From Neofusicoccum parvum (lineage: Eukaryota > Ascomycota > Dothideomycetes > Botryosphaeriales > Botryosphaeriaceae), in contig CP087208.1 in assembly GCA_020912385.1 (NCBI GenBank), positions 2,728,001 to 2,792,000 on the forward strand: 64,000 bases of DNA, read 5' to 3'. Below, piece after piece: positions 40,066-50,604 of this stretch. The notes below the pieces were generated by a model. The model had not been told where the DNA came from, ran no database searches, and worked only from the letters and a program-made list of their open reading frames with translations. The translations under genes and the position numbers were made by a program. Positions within the stretch are counted from its first letter, which is position 1, and the number at the start of each line of letters is the position of its first letter.

Positions 40066-43057
40066 AGATCCAAGAATGCGTGAAATGTATGAGCATGTTT
40101 CTTAATTAAATGAAACCTACAGCAGAAACGAAAATGATTGTATGTCCCATCACATCATGCTCAGCTCAATTCTCTGTAACCGATGATGGAGTCTTGGCCT
40201 AATAGAGCCATGGTCATATTCCCACATCGACATGAATGGTGAGCCCGACCGGTAACCGATACTTTCAAATGATATCCCGACATTTCTGCCTGACGGACAG
40301 CCCCGGTCGGTTTCGTGATGGGTATCTCACTGGAAGCAGCAAGCGGCAAACTTAGAAGGATGATGGTCGGTTACCCGATGCCCCCCATCCCGAAGGATGA
40401 CCCTGACACCAAGCGGACCAGTATGTAAAAACGCTTCGTGCCAGGTAAGCCGCCCCAGAAGATAGTAGATTTATCTTGCACCATGAGAAGCCGGAGCATC
40501 CTCGAACCCCACTAAGCACACCGCTGATCCATAAGTCTACACAGCCATGAGCTGGTAGAGGGAAAGGCGGACTGCCAATGGTGCATTTCAGCCCATAATG
40601 ATAATTGCGTGATGTTCCGAATGCTTGGCCCAGGTTGAAAGGCCAGCTGGCCATCTTGATACGCTCTCCTGAAGAAATTTCTCTCTCCAGTCACTTAGGT
40701 TAGTCGACCGTTGTGGCACGCCTTCTTCGGAAGAATCACCTTCCAAACGACATGACACTCCGGAAGCGGGAAGAATACTTTGAAGTGGATCTATATCAAG
40801 TGTCCGTCTTAAACTACAACAACAGGTGACTGAGATGAAGGATGATCTACGCGACTAGGCTCACGCGTATTGAGAGATCGAAGATCTGGAGCCGGACCAC
40901 CCCAAAGCATGGAAAGCAAATCAGACGGTCCAAGTACGTAGGCGGACCGAAGACGTTCAGCGGAGTGGGAAAAAGACGCAAGGAGCGGCGCGTGATGGAA
41001 GATCTGGAAACGAATGTCTGCAGAAGTTAGAGATGTGGAGGACGAAGGCGTAGTGAGAGGACCCAAAGCCGGTAATAACGACCCAGAGGCTAAACTAAGA
41101 AGAAAGATCGGCCCGGAGATGGGACTGGGAGAACGGTGTTAGTGGTTTAAGTCAGCAGAGAGACCCAGAGATTAAACTGAGAAGAAATATTACGGAGGAA
41201 GTTGTTTTCTGGCGAGCGGGAGTTCAGGGTGAGGGCGCGCTACAAGTTTCGTGGCGTCGAGGAGCAGAACGTGGAGCAGGAAAAGCGCGAACTGTGGTTA
41301 ACTTACCTACGCGAGGCGGAACATGTTCTCTTGAAGGCGGCGGTGCGAAGAAAGAGGCAGGCTTCGTGGATGTTGGCGAGAGAGGGAAAGATGAGTGGAG
41401 GAGTTGGAGGATCGGGGTGGCAGCGCGTCGGAAAGATGTCTGGAACCTTCTCGGCCAGTGACGTGATTTCGAGGCTGAAGACAACAGCTGGATCGTGCGC
41501 AAGTGCGCTGAAGCACTGCTGTGTGACCATGGCAGGTCTGTGGGCGAGCGGCCAGTGGTGGAGCGGCGAAGACTTCAGCCTACGGCAGTGCTTGCGGCGG
41601 CGACTTGCGATCGCAGCCTGGGCGGCGCTTAGCCCCCGTTGCGGCGGACTTGCGGCGCCCGCTTCACTTGCAGCGAGATTTCTTCTCACTATGGCGGCAT
41701 CTGTCGCACAGCAAGTTCATGTTATTCCCTCTTTTGAAGGCCGCATGCGATGGGCACCCACCTAAGCGCAGATTCTGCCTTGGGATTTCTGAAAGCACCA
41801 GGAGATATCACCGTAAAAGGAAGAATTAGCTGGTATCGCCACCAGCTCATCTCTCCACTCTCACCGTGACGGCCTGACAGAGGGCCGATCTGTCTCCGGA
41901 TATGGATATTCCACGGAAACTGCCCTTCGTGAATTCTGGCCCAAGTTCAGGGTTAAGCGCATGGCGTCAATCCGCTGGTTGGTTGGCGGCACGGTGGGGC
42001 GCTTCATGCAGGCAATATCGAGGTTGATTCCTGCAGCATCTGGGGATCCGAATGCCGTCTTTTCGGGCGCATGCCTATTGAGCATGGAGGTAAAATTTTG
42101 GTTGTCTTCGGAGGGCGTATGGCAGGCGACCTAGGCGGCATCTGCACCGTTTCGGAAGCTAAAAGGTGTGTGTTGTGGAACGCTCACTTTTCATTGCTGG
42201 TCGAACCTATGGTCATGCGGCAGAGAACTTCCTAGGCTGTTGACGCCGCTGAGAAATCGACAGAGGCGAGAGCGCTCTCAATCTGATGTGCATCGGGTAG
42301 TGCGGGGTGCTTTCTCCACTCCGTGGATCTTGAGAGGAGCAATTCCAAGTACAAAGCCAACCTCGACAGCAAAGTAGCCTGGCTTTGTTGCTGCGCTTAG
42401 AGTTTGGGACTTCGTGTGGTGGTGTATGGGAACACTCTCTGCTCAATGGATGAGTATTACCCTTGCCGGGCGCGGAAAGTCAAAATTAGGCTGTCATAAT
42501 GCGGGCTGCCGATTTGCGGGTGCAAACAAGGAGAGTGTGCTTTGTGTCATCGTACAGTTACGCGTTGATTATGCTGATGAACACGAACTGCCTTGCAAAC
42601 TCTCCCTGCAGAGCACAAATTAGTGCACCATCGATATATGCAAGAGCGGTAGTGCAAAATAAAGAAACGTAGACCGCGTCAGAGAGACAATCTATCACAT
42701 TGCACATTGTTCTGCATGGTCTACGAAGAACGAAGGGGCTGCGGGCGCGCAAACGCATTGTCTGGAAGAGATTGTCGTGACGGTAGAAGATTGCTTGGGA
42801 TTGACATGCGCAACTTTGAGGCGCTGCATTGCATGGTTGTGGCATCGTGGTGAAAACACCAGACCCTGAACCCGTGATAGGCGGCGGGGCGGGGTGTACG
42901 GGTAGGCGCGCGCGAGTGTGTGGCTTGGCGTCGGTGGGCGTGGTGCTGAAGCGCGCATCTGCGGACCCGCCGACTTGCCGACCGTGTCTGCAACACCAAG
43001 ATTGGCGCGGTGATGTGACGGTCTGCGCGGCAAGATGGCCAGCGGGGCGGCTGCCTG
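40066..43057. other. 3-kb gene-poor stretch
   Basis: Open frames exist on both strands (for example 41202-41765 plus and 41303-41689 minus) but overlap and have no motif or splice support. The only structure noted is a pair of motifs at 41084-41186 resembling U2 stem-loop IIa. No gene is called. Confidence 0.45.
41084..41186 (-). repeat. two copies of a U2-stem-IIa-like motif
   Basis: On the minus strand 41186-41166 reads TTCTTCTCAGTTTAATCTCTG, and 41106-41084 reads a diverged form, CTTTCTTCTTAGTTTAGCCTCTG broken by two changes. Both are followed by GGGTC. No other U2 part is nearby. Confidence 0.6.
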
Positions 43058-43811
43058 ATGAGCGGGCCCGTGCTTGGCGAGCTGCTCATATCTTGGGGCC
43101 GAGCGTGGCCGTCATCCCCCATTCATCCTCTCTCGACACCTTCGCCGTCCCAATCCGTCTTCTCAGTTTACTCTCTACGCGGTCATCTGTCTTCCGAAGA
43201 CGTGGCACGTGCGGCGGGTGCCTATTTCTTGCTGTCTGGTCTCGCCGCTTCCCTTCTTCTTCCTCTCCCGATCATCTTCTCAGTTTGCTCTCTGGACTGC
43301 CGTTTCTGGATTCTTCTCAGTTTAATCTCTGCACATCCATATCGGGTAAGTCTTCTCGCCTCCACACTCATTCGCCTCACCCCTTCACCTCACCTCGGGT
43401 ATGATGACCAACTTAGCACTTGAGTTGAAGACAGCCGACAGGAGGATTGCATTGCACAACGCTCTTCCTGCATTCTGGTTGCCAATGAGAAATTAGAGCT
43501 TCTGACCCACTTCATTCTTCATCCTTCTTGATGCCCTCTCACTTCACCCGACTATCAAGCTGACATTACCATACCTACAGGTCATTGTGGGTTACTTCCA
43601 CCATCTCGGCCCTTCTCTCACTCGAGTTCTCGACGATACCCGTCCAGTCCATTTACTTCCAATTCACCTGAGCTCAACATCCAGCCCTGTACTTGACGAA
43701 TTCCTCCTCGGCATCTTGCCATCTGCAATTGTAAGTGTCTACCTTCTCGTTTTCATTGCACTTTTCCTACGCATCATGATGAGGGTCTTGAACCCAGAAG
43801 AACAGTTCTGA
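43058..43811 (+). CDS. possible intron-rich gene, unresolved
   Basis: Several good splice signals lie in a row: GTAAGT at about 43340, a CTGAC branch with CTACAG at about 43581, and GTAAGT at about 43731. The segment 43582-43730 is open (GYFHHLGPSLTRVLDDTRPV, then LLPIHLSSTSSPVLDEFLL). ATG 43058 opens a frame of 121 codons with hydrophobic stretches to the first donor. I could not build one consistent reading frame, so this could be a spliced non-coding transcript instead. Three copies of the stem-IIa-like motif fall in its first part. Confidence 0.25.
43159..43334 (+). repeat. three copies of a U2-stem-IIa-like motif
   Basis: CTTCTCAGTTT followed by AC, GC or AA and TCTCT occurs at about 43159, 43275 and 43311. 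The last copy shares 21 identical bases (TTCTTCTCAGTTTAATCTCT plus G) with the 41.2-kb motif on the other strand. Confidence 0.6.
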
Positions 43812-44489
43812 GTAGCTTCGACGACCAGAAGCCTTGCCGCATTCCTTCGCTCTCATCTCCAGGTTTCACGGTGTACCGGCGCATGACATCTTGGTTTTTT
43901 TTGAAGCCGTTGTTGAGCAATGGCTGTCCCCATCGTTTTAACCGGGTGAGCAGTGTGGGTCTCGCGGTGGGGTGGATTGGGACTCGGAGTTCGTGATTAC
44001 GCCTCGTATGAGGCCGAGCTAATTCTGAGATGCCATCCAAACAAACATTCCATTCATTAAACTCAGTCGTCCCGGTTGGGCAGTTCGCTGACTTGAGATT
44101 CCATCGCAGGTGTTTCGGTCCACGACAATTCAGGCTGGAGGACGGACTCTCTCAGGGATGGGCAAAGCGTGGTGTTGAGCTTGGTGGGACAAATTGCGGG
44201 AGGCTTCGGGAGGAACGGGTACATAGACATCCTCAATGTCACAACTTCCCACATTACGTTGCCCTGCACAAACGCGTCCATGCGATGGTGTTGAGTTTTC
44301 CGAACGGACAGCTGAGCACATATCGCGACGACTGTGAAAGCAAAGCGTGAGCCCCGCCAACCCCACCGGCTCGTGACAGCGCCGACCGCAAAAGATTTGC
44401 TGGTCTTGCATCTCCACAGCGGCGTGGCTTAGTGATCGTGGAGCGCGTTGGCCCAACTCAGGCGGCACTAACTGTCGCGGTCGCGAGCG

Positions 44490-45047
44490 TCAAGAAGTCT
44501 GCACTGGAAGACGACAGCGGACAGCCACAGCCAGCCGTCCCACCCCCCATCCCTGCGACACAGCAGAACCCAAGCCCATCTCCAGCCCGGCCTCCACGAT
44601 ACCATCCCCGCCGTCCCGCACGCCCGCGCGCCCACACGCCAGACCCACGCACTCGCGCCGCGCCGGCACCCAGCGACCGCGTCCCGCGCGCGCCCAAACA
44701 AAGCCGCAGCATTCCTCGCCCGCACCGCACACCCCCGCTCCGCCGCCAGCGCCCAGCCTCAGCTTCTCTGACACCGGTGCCACTGACACGCGCAGCCGTG
44801 GCGAGGACGTCGACGAGCGCCGTCGCGGCTGGACAAGGCAGGCGCGCGTCGTCGAGAGAAGCTTCCCCCGTCGGGCCGCGAGATTTTCCCTCGCGTTGGG
44901 GGGTCTGATTGGTGGGCGTGGTGGCGGCGCTTGTGCGTGCGGAGCTGGGACGTTGGGTTGGTGCTTGGGAACGGAGTTTTCGCGACCTAGAGTAATGGGG
45001 AGTTTGAGGGGGAGATAGGGTTTTGATGGTCGTCGATATGGATTCAT
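44490..45047 (-). CDS. Pro- then Gly/Ala-rich hypothetical protein, weak
   Basis: ATG 45047 gives 185 codons. The first 60 residues (NPYRRPSKPYLPLKLP) are Pro-rich and look coding; the rest is Gly/Ala/Arg-rich as expected from any GC-rich frame. The plus strand is also open. No domain is recognised. Confidence 0.3.
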   Translation of the reverse strand: MNPYRRPSKPYLPLKLPITLGRENSVPKHQPNVPAPHAQAPPPRPPIRPPNARENLAARRGKLLSTTRACLVQPRRRSSTSSPRLRVSVAPVSEKLRLGAGGGAGVCGAGEECCGFVWARAGRGRWVPARRECVGLACGRAGVRDGGDGIVEAGLEMGLGSAVSQGWGVGRLAVAVRCRLPVQTS

Positions 45048-45696
45048 TTTATGGAGTAAATTTTTGAGGTCGTGGGAGAGGCGTGGGAGCGTTGTAGAGT
45101 CTCTCGCTGGGTAGGCGGCGTGTGCGCGCGATGCCAGCGAGCGCGTTCGATGGGGTGGGATTGGGACGCAACAATGAGAGCAGCTCAGGCTTTAAGTGGT
45201 GAGACATTCTGCTTGGTTCTGGATTCAAATATTGTACATCCCTTGCTCATGCAGACCTGATCAACGCTTCATGAGTGGAGCTGCTTCTCGTGGGCGCCGC
45301 GCATATAAATAGACTTATCAGATGTAAAACCCGGCATCTAACTGAATTATCCTGGTGGATTAATTTTCACAGGGCCTTCCCCTATAAAAGACGATTAGAA
45401 TTGTTGTTGTGGAAAGAAACCTAAAATTAACAATTACCACTGCGAGGAGGAACTCTTATAGAGAGCCGGGTAGCTAGCGCGTGTAAGAACAGTATATAAC
45501 AGTCAGTACGGCAAGTTTTAGAAGCTAATAGGGGCTTAGCGTCGGCTATCTTAGCCTGATATTGCCCTCCGAACGTCTTGTCTCTACTATTTTACTTCAA
45601 ACACCCAAATTACAGTGCTCGCCATGTAATTAATCTTATTAATATGGCGACCTCTTAAATCCCGCCCCTCCACACCACGCCACCAAAGTGCCTGCG
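45048..45696. other. AT-rich island and promoter of the chromodomain gene
   Basis: 45290-45600 is AT-rich with several TATATAA/TATAAAA boxes and no open frame, consistent with an old mutated repeat or solo LTR remnant. I could not pair termini. The last 40 bp before the ATG are C-rich. Confidence 0.5.
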
Positions 45697-47648
45697 ATGT
45701 CCGACGCGTCGCGCCCCGCCAAGCGCGCGCGCAGAACCGCGACAACGAAGACAACAACAACACCCACCGCACGGCTCTCTTCACAGGTAAGCTCCTCCCC
45801 GCCACCCCTCAAGCATCTTCCCGCCGTCTCTCCATTGACGCCCGCCCGCCTGCCGTCGCGGCACCGCTGACACTCTCACCACCGCAGGCCGCCGCACATC
45901 TCACCTCCGCCGCCGCCGACGACCTGACGCCAGACTTCCACCACCGCTACGTCCCGTCCCGCGCCATCGCGCCCATCGCCCCGACCCCGCCTTCGCAATG
46001 TCCCCTCCCGCGCGCCCGCGCCACCCTCGTCTCCCGCCAGTACGACCTCGCGTCGGGCCAGCCGCTGTACCGCGTGCGCATCGAGCCGAGCCGCTCGACG
46101 CCGCCTCGGCACGGCCCCGCGTCGGCCTCCGATCCTCCCCGCGGCACGTCCCTGCGCGCCGCAAGCGATGAGCCTCGACGCGAGGAGGGCGAATCACAGG
46201 ACAACGGCGCTGCGCGCGAGCTCGACGTGTGGCTCGACGACGTGCTGGAGTACGTGTCGGCGGCGGAGCTGGAGCGCTTCGAGCTGGGCTACGAGGACGA
46301 CGTCGTGGTCATGGTCGACGAGGACGGCGCCGTGCTGCTGGTCAGCAAGGAGGCGCGCCGCGCCATGGCCGGCCTGCCGCCGGTTGGGGCGGAGGCGCCG
46401 CGTGCGGGCGGGGTGCCCGGGAAGGTGCGGAGGAAGAAGGCGCCGACGAGGGAGTTTGTGGATGCGTTGCCGGTGGTGAAGAGGGGGAGGGGCAGGCCGA
46501 GGAAAACTGCGGCGGTCATGGGGGTGGTGGCGGAGAGCGACGGGGAGGCGGAGAGTGTGGGTGTGGATACGGCGGAGGGAGAGGCGGAGGAGACGGCTGC
46601 GGAGGCGGGGACGGCGACGGATACGGAGATTGAGGGGATTGACTATGGTGCGTGGGTTGATCCGGCAAGGGTGCGCGGCACAGGCTCGATTGCTGCGGAT
46701 GCGGTGAAAGCTCGAACAGACATGGGCGAGAGGGATGAGCTGGCCCCGTCTGAGACCAGCGAGGAGTATCTGGGGCGGTACCGTGCTGGCGGTGTGATTC
46801 TCTCGAAAGAAGAAGCGCCAGCTGCATCGGGTGGCAAGGCACCCTCGTCTCGTCGGGGTACCAAAACCAGAGGCAGCACCAGAGGCTCCTCTCGGGCTGG
46901 TGCAACACGTGGGAGTAATGGGAGACCTGCTCGCACCGCAGCTGCTCGAGAAGCCAGCATCACCTCTTCCGTACCGTCTTTCCAAGTCCGCGAATCCAGG
47001 TCCAGTAAAGATGCCCGACTGCGTCGCTCGTCCATCTCTAGCAACGGCTCCGCCGCTGAGTCTTTCCACAGCGCAATCAGCTGGGCACGCTCAACACACT
47101 CTACCACCGCACCCATATCCCGCCCAAGATCTCAGGCATCTTCCGAAAATGATGCTGCTGGTCTACCAACAGCGTTCCGATCCACCCAAGCATCACAACG
47201 CCAAGCAGAAAAAGAGGGAAAGATATTCATCAGCCCCAACGCTACACCGAAAGCCTCGCAGCAGACAAAGTCCAGCCAAAATCAGGACCCAAAGCGACGC
47301 ACGTCAACATCCGCACTTCACCAAGCATCATCAATGCTCCACCCACCATCAGAGGGCCTGTCCTGGGAACCAGAGCCAGAGGAGGAAGATGAGTACGAGA
47401 TTGAGTCCATCCTCGAGCACAAAGAGTTCGCGGGAGATACGTACTACTTGGTCAAATGGGCTCATTATCCGCTGGACAACGAGAGCTGGTTCACTGCGGA
47501 GGAGCTGGAGGACGCGAGGGAATTGTTGGATGAGTACCTCGCGGCTCTGAAGAGGACGAAGAAGGGAAAAGGCAGAGCAGTTGAACTAGATTGGAACGGT
47601 GACGTGGGTGGATTAGACGGTACGATGGACGATGATTTGGATTTTTAG
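45697..47648 (+). CDS. chromodomain protein with AT-hook
   Basis: Exon 1 is 45697-45786 and exon 2 is 45888-47648 (101-nt intron, GTAAGC donor, CTGAC branch, CCGCAG acceptor, phase 0), giving 616 aa. An AT-hook KRGRGRPRK lies at about 228-236. A C-terminal chromodomain spans about 532-581 (EYEIESILEHKEFAG, YYLVKWAHYPLDNESW). The aromatic cage residues Y533, W554 and Y557 are all present, so binding of a methylated lysine, most likely on histone H3, is a strong inference. The middle (about 275-450) is Ser/Arg/Thr-rich and disordered. It is likely nuclear, tying AT-rich DNA to modified chromatin. It does not have the chromoshadow domain of HP1. Confidence 0.85.
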
Positions 47649-48229
47649 AATGAGGATGGGGACATGGATATGGTTAGACGATGAACGGAAAATGGTCGCG
47701 ATTGGGTTGCGCGAGGGATATGGCAGCTGGGGAATATTTTGCATTAATCATCACCTACCAGGGCGCTTATTGCATACGGCGTATTGACTTGCATCATAGA
47801 AGTACGGGGGTAGCACGTGAAGCCACATGGGCTTCATATCTTGCATGCCCCTGCGCAGGCTACGGGCCTCGGAGCCACATCATGATACCCGGTTTGGATA
47901 GTTCAAAAGTCTTTTAACATACATTACCCTCCATTTCGATTCCTTTTAAGCCAACCTTGTGAGACGCGTGTACAAGTGCCGGCGAAAGTCCCACGATTCT
48001 CAAAATGCTTGATCTGGTGCTAAAGCGTGCCCGGTTGCAAGGAGAAGTGGCGTTGGCTCTACCAGATGCGCAATCGCCACTTGAGGCCCACGCCCAAATC
48101 AGGGAGATATGTTGCAGTGGGCTTTATTTCATTGTCAGCGGCAGAAAGATTTTCAGTTTTGCATCTGCTTCATAGTTCACCGTACATTTCATTGTTTTCC
48201 CTTCGACTTCTCAACCATCAGTGATCGCC
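47649..48229. other. spacer
   Basis: No gene is called. Confidence 0.5.
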
Positions 48230-48682
48230 ATGGTCCAATCTATAATGTATCACGATCAAGAATACGTAATGGAACTCGCTCACGCAATAAAGGCAACGCT
48301 GTTCACACTCCTTCGGGTGCTGGAAGTGAGGCTTGCCGATAGAACGGATCGTCAGGTGGGCAACCTCGACACGAACTTACCGGACTTTGAAAGACTGGGT
48401 TGCAGGAGGCAAGTAATGTGGATCATTAAAATTGCCGACCAAATGCTCCAGCATGTCAAGCAAAGGGTCATATTCCGTGAATGTTATCTTGGTAATCTCA
48501 TTAATGAAGGACTTCTGGCGGGCGAAAGGCATGAATTGCATTTGGTCGACTGCTACGAGACGAGCACCGCGGCAGAGAGCAGCTACAAGATGTTCTTGTG
48601 GTCAAGAAGGTCTCCACGACCCCTGTGTTCAGATCGTCGTCAAGTGGGGATGGTATTCTACTTTCGGAACCGCCGATGCTGA
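48230..48682 (+). CDS. hypothetical protein
   Basis: ATG 48230 in CGCCATGG opens a 150-codon frame. The protein is helical and charged (EYVMELAHAIKATLFTLLRV, then MWIIKIADQMLQHVKQRVIF) with an acidic middle, and has no signal peptide. The frame end (SRRSPRPLCSDRRQVG) looks less coding, and an AAG-GTCTCC junction near 48610 could be a missed donor, so the C-terminus is uncertain. A TTTCCC-rich stretch and CCATCAG lie just upstream, leaving a 5' exon possible. Confidence 0.42.
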   Translation: MVQSIMYHDQEYVMELAHAIKATLFTLLRVLEVRLADRTDRQVGNLDTNLPDFERLGCRRQVMWIIKIADQMLQHVKQRVIFRECYLGNLINEGLLAGERHELHLVDCYETSTAAESSYKMFLWSRRSPRPLCSDRRQVGMVFYFRNRRC

Positions 48683-49719
48683 TGGTTGATTCAGTGACTT
48701 CGGGAAATTCTTGACGTGTACCAGCATCATCCTGTCCAAGGCAAGTGAGACAATACCGAACATGGTTCTCTCTTCTGGAGTGGTCGATATATCGTTACTC
48801 GGAGGGGCGATTGGTTCCCGATGGGTCTGCCGTCATTAGTCTTTATTGGATGGCTGCATTCATCTCAGCCTACCTTCTACGTGATGCAGTCCATTCTTTT
48901 GGTGCAGATATTTTGAAGGGAGGGTGAATATACAGTATAGATGCTTGTGTAGTAGTTTAGAGCATTGAGGATAAAGAAGCAGACTCTGGGTCTATGGCGG
49001 AAGTTGGAAGAAATTGGGAACTGTACAATGTGTTCATGTGGAGGGAAGAAAGGTTGAAAGGGTTGGCTGAATCGAAGGAGTTTAAACAGGGCACAAATGG
49101 CGATGTTGCAGTCTTAACGGGAATTTGTTCAAAGTAATGACTGTCAAAATTGTCAGTGTATAATATCCGTGGCCTACGGTGAGCTCACACTGCAAAATTA
49201 ATGGTCGAACACGCAGAGACCCATGATTTGGGTATAAGAATCTCGAGCCACATGGTCTCCCAAACTTTGTTGGTGGTACTGGTTGCACACCGGGTAGTCA
49301 AAATAGTGCCAAAGTGTGTATACCAAGCTACATCCATTAAGATTTTAGAAAACGGGTGCCCCGGCGCTGGTCGTATTGAGGCCCACACGTTTATCAATCG
49401 CAATCAAGACCAGCAAGGCACTAGTAAAGAAGATCTCAAGATCAGCAATGATGTAAATTTTTGATACCAATAACGCTTAGGTTGCTCAGTCCGTGAAAGT
49501 ATTCCCCCTGAACATGATCCCGATAGCACATACGCCTTTTTTTCCTTCCAGTAACGAATTACCAGAAACGCCCTTGGGTGTGTCGCATTCTGTGAGCCAT
49601 GAGCCAATGCCTTTTGTCCACCGTGCTTCCGTGCCCCATTTCCGCAATTTCGCCTATGCATACCGCCATGCTGAATTTATTTGCGCCCCACTCGACGTAA
49701 AGACGCCACCCCTCCCTCC
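48683..49719. other. spacer
   Basis: Short frames on both strands (for example plus 49201-49464) lack support. No repeat or RNA was seen. Confidence 0.45.
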
Positions 49720-50604
49720 TCAGTTGACGTAGTGCACGCCCTCCTTCTCCACGCTCTGATACACGACGCCGGGCTCAGCCTCGCACTCCTCCGCCTTGAC
49801 GGTCGTGTCCCTGTACTGCTGGTTCCAGAAGTCCGCATGCACCTCCCTCCGCTCGTACAGCCGCCTGTACCCCTCGATCGGATACGGCGCCCTGGGCTCG
49901 CCCTCGCGCCACGCCACCATCGCCCGCTCCGCCATCCGCAGCTGCTGGCAGTCGCGGTGCCCCGGGATCCAGCGGTCGACGCTCGCCGCCATGCGCTTCT
50001 GCCACGCCAGGTTGTAGTGCCGGTGCACCCACGCCGCGAAGTCGGCGAGCGAGAGCGTGCCCAGCTGCTTCTTGAGGTTGCACACGTCCATCTTCCAGAG
50101 CATCGATAGTGCGCGTGCGATGCAGATCGGGCACTCGAATGGCGCGGCGCCCCACTCGTTGGCGGCGTCTTGTTGCGGGGTGGTGGCGCAGTTGGTCGCG
50201 CAGGCTGATGGCGGCAGGTGGAGGGGTGTCTTGACGACGTGGCCGCAGCGTAGGCGGTGGAAGTGGCAGTGGCCGCCTGTGCACGGCGCGATAGGTGTGA
50301 AGGTGGGCTTGGGTGCTGTGGCGGCGGCGGGTTTGGCGCGCGGCATGGTTGTGGGTGAGGAGGGGTGGTATGCGGGTCTGAACGGGAGCGCGAGTGAGGC
50401 GTCGAAGCCAGGCGGCGGCGGCAGGATTCGTGTGAATGAAAAGCCGTGGGGAGTGATGCGCTGTCCAGGCGCTGGTTGTAGAGGCGCTTGGGGGAGTATG
50501 TGTGACGTGGTGTAGGTGGGCGGCAGGTGTGCAGCTTGCCGGTGTGGGAAGGCTTGTGAAGGCGTCAGTGGGTATGGAGTCATTGTGCTCGCTGTTGACA
50601 GCAT
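49720..50604 (-). CDS. Cys/His-rich protein, RING-like relative
   Basis: The frame is 294 aa from ATG 50604, or 208 aa from the well-placed ATG 50346 (MPRAKPAA), which I prefer for the globular part. Near the start of that shorter form are CTGGHCHFHRLRCGH, then CATNCATT and ECPICIARAL. These are Cys/His pairs in an order resembling a disordered RING or a two-zinc finger, but not matching the RING spacing. The C-terminal part is Trp/Arg/Glu-rich and helical (LADFAAWVHRHYNLAWQKRM). It probably binds zinc; a role in ubiquitination is only suggested by kinship with the window's RING-like proteins. Confidence 0.6.
   Translation of the reverse strand: MLSTASTMTPYPLTPSQAFPHRQAAHLPPTYTTSHILPQAPLQPAPGQRITPHGFSFTRILPPPPGFDASLALPFRPAYHPSSPTTMPRAKPAAATAPKPTFTPIAPCTGGHCHFHRLRCGHVVKTPLHLPPSACATNCATTPQQDAANEWGAAPFECPICIARALSMLWKMDVCNLKKQLGTLSLADFAAWVHRHYNLAWQKRMAASVDRWIPGHRDCQQLRMAERAMVAWREGEPRAPYPIEGYRRLYERREVHADFWNQQYRDTTVKAEECEAEPGVVYQSVEKEGVHYVN

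Noticed and set aside
40352..40654. 100-codon minus frame with ATG
   Set aside because: Odd composition with many Trp/Cys/Ser and no motif; judged fortuitous.
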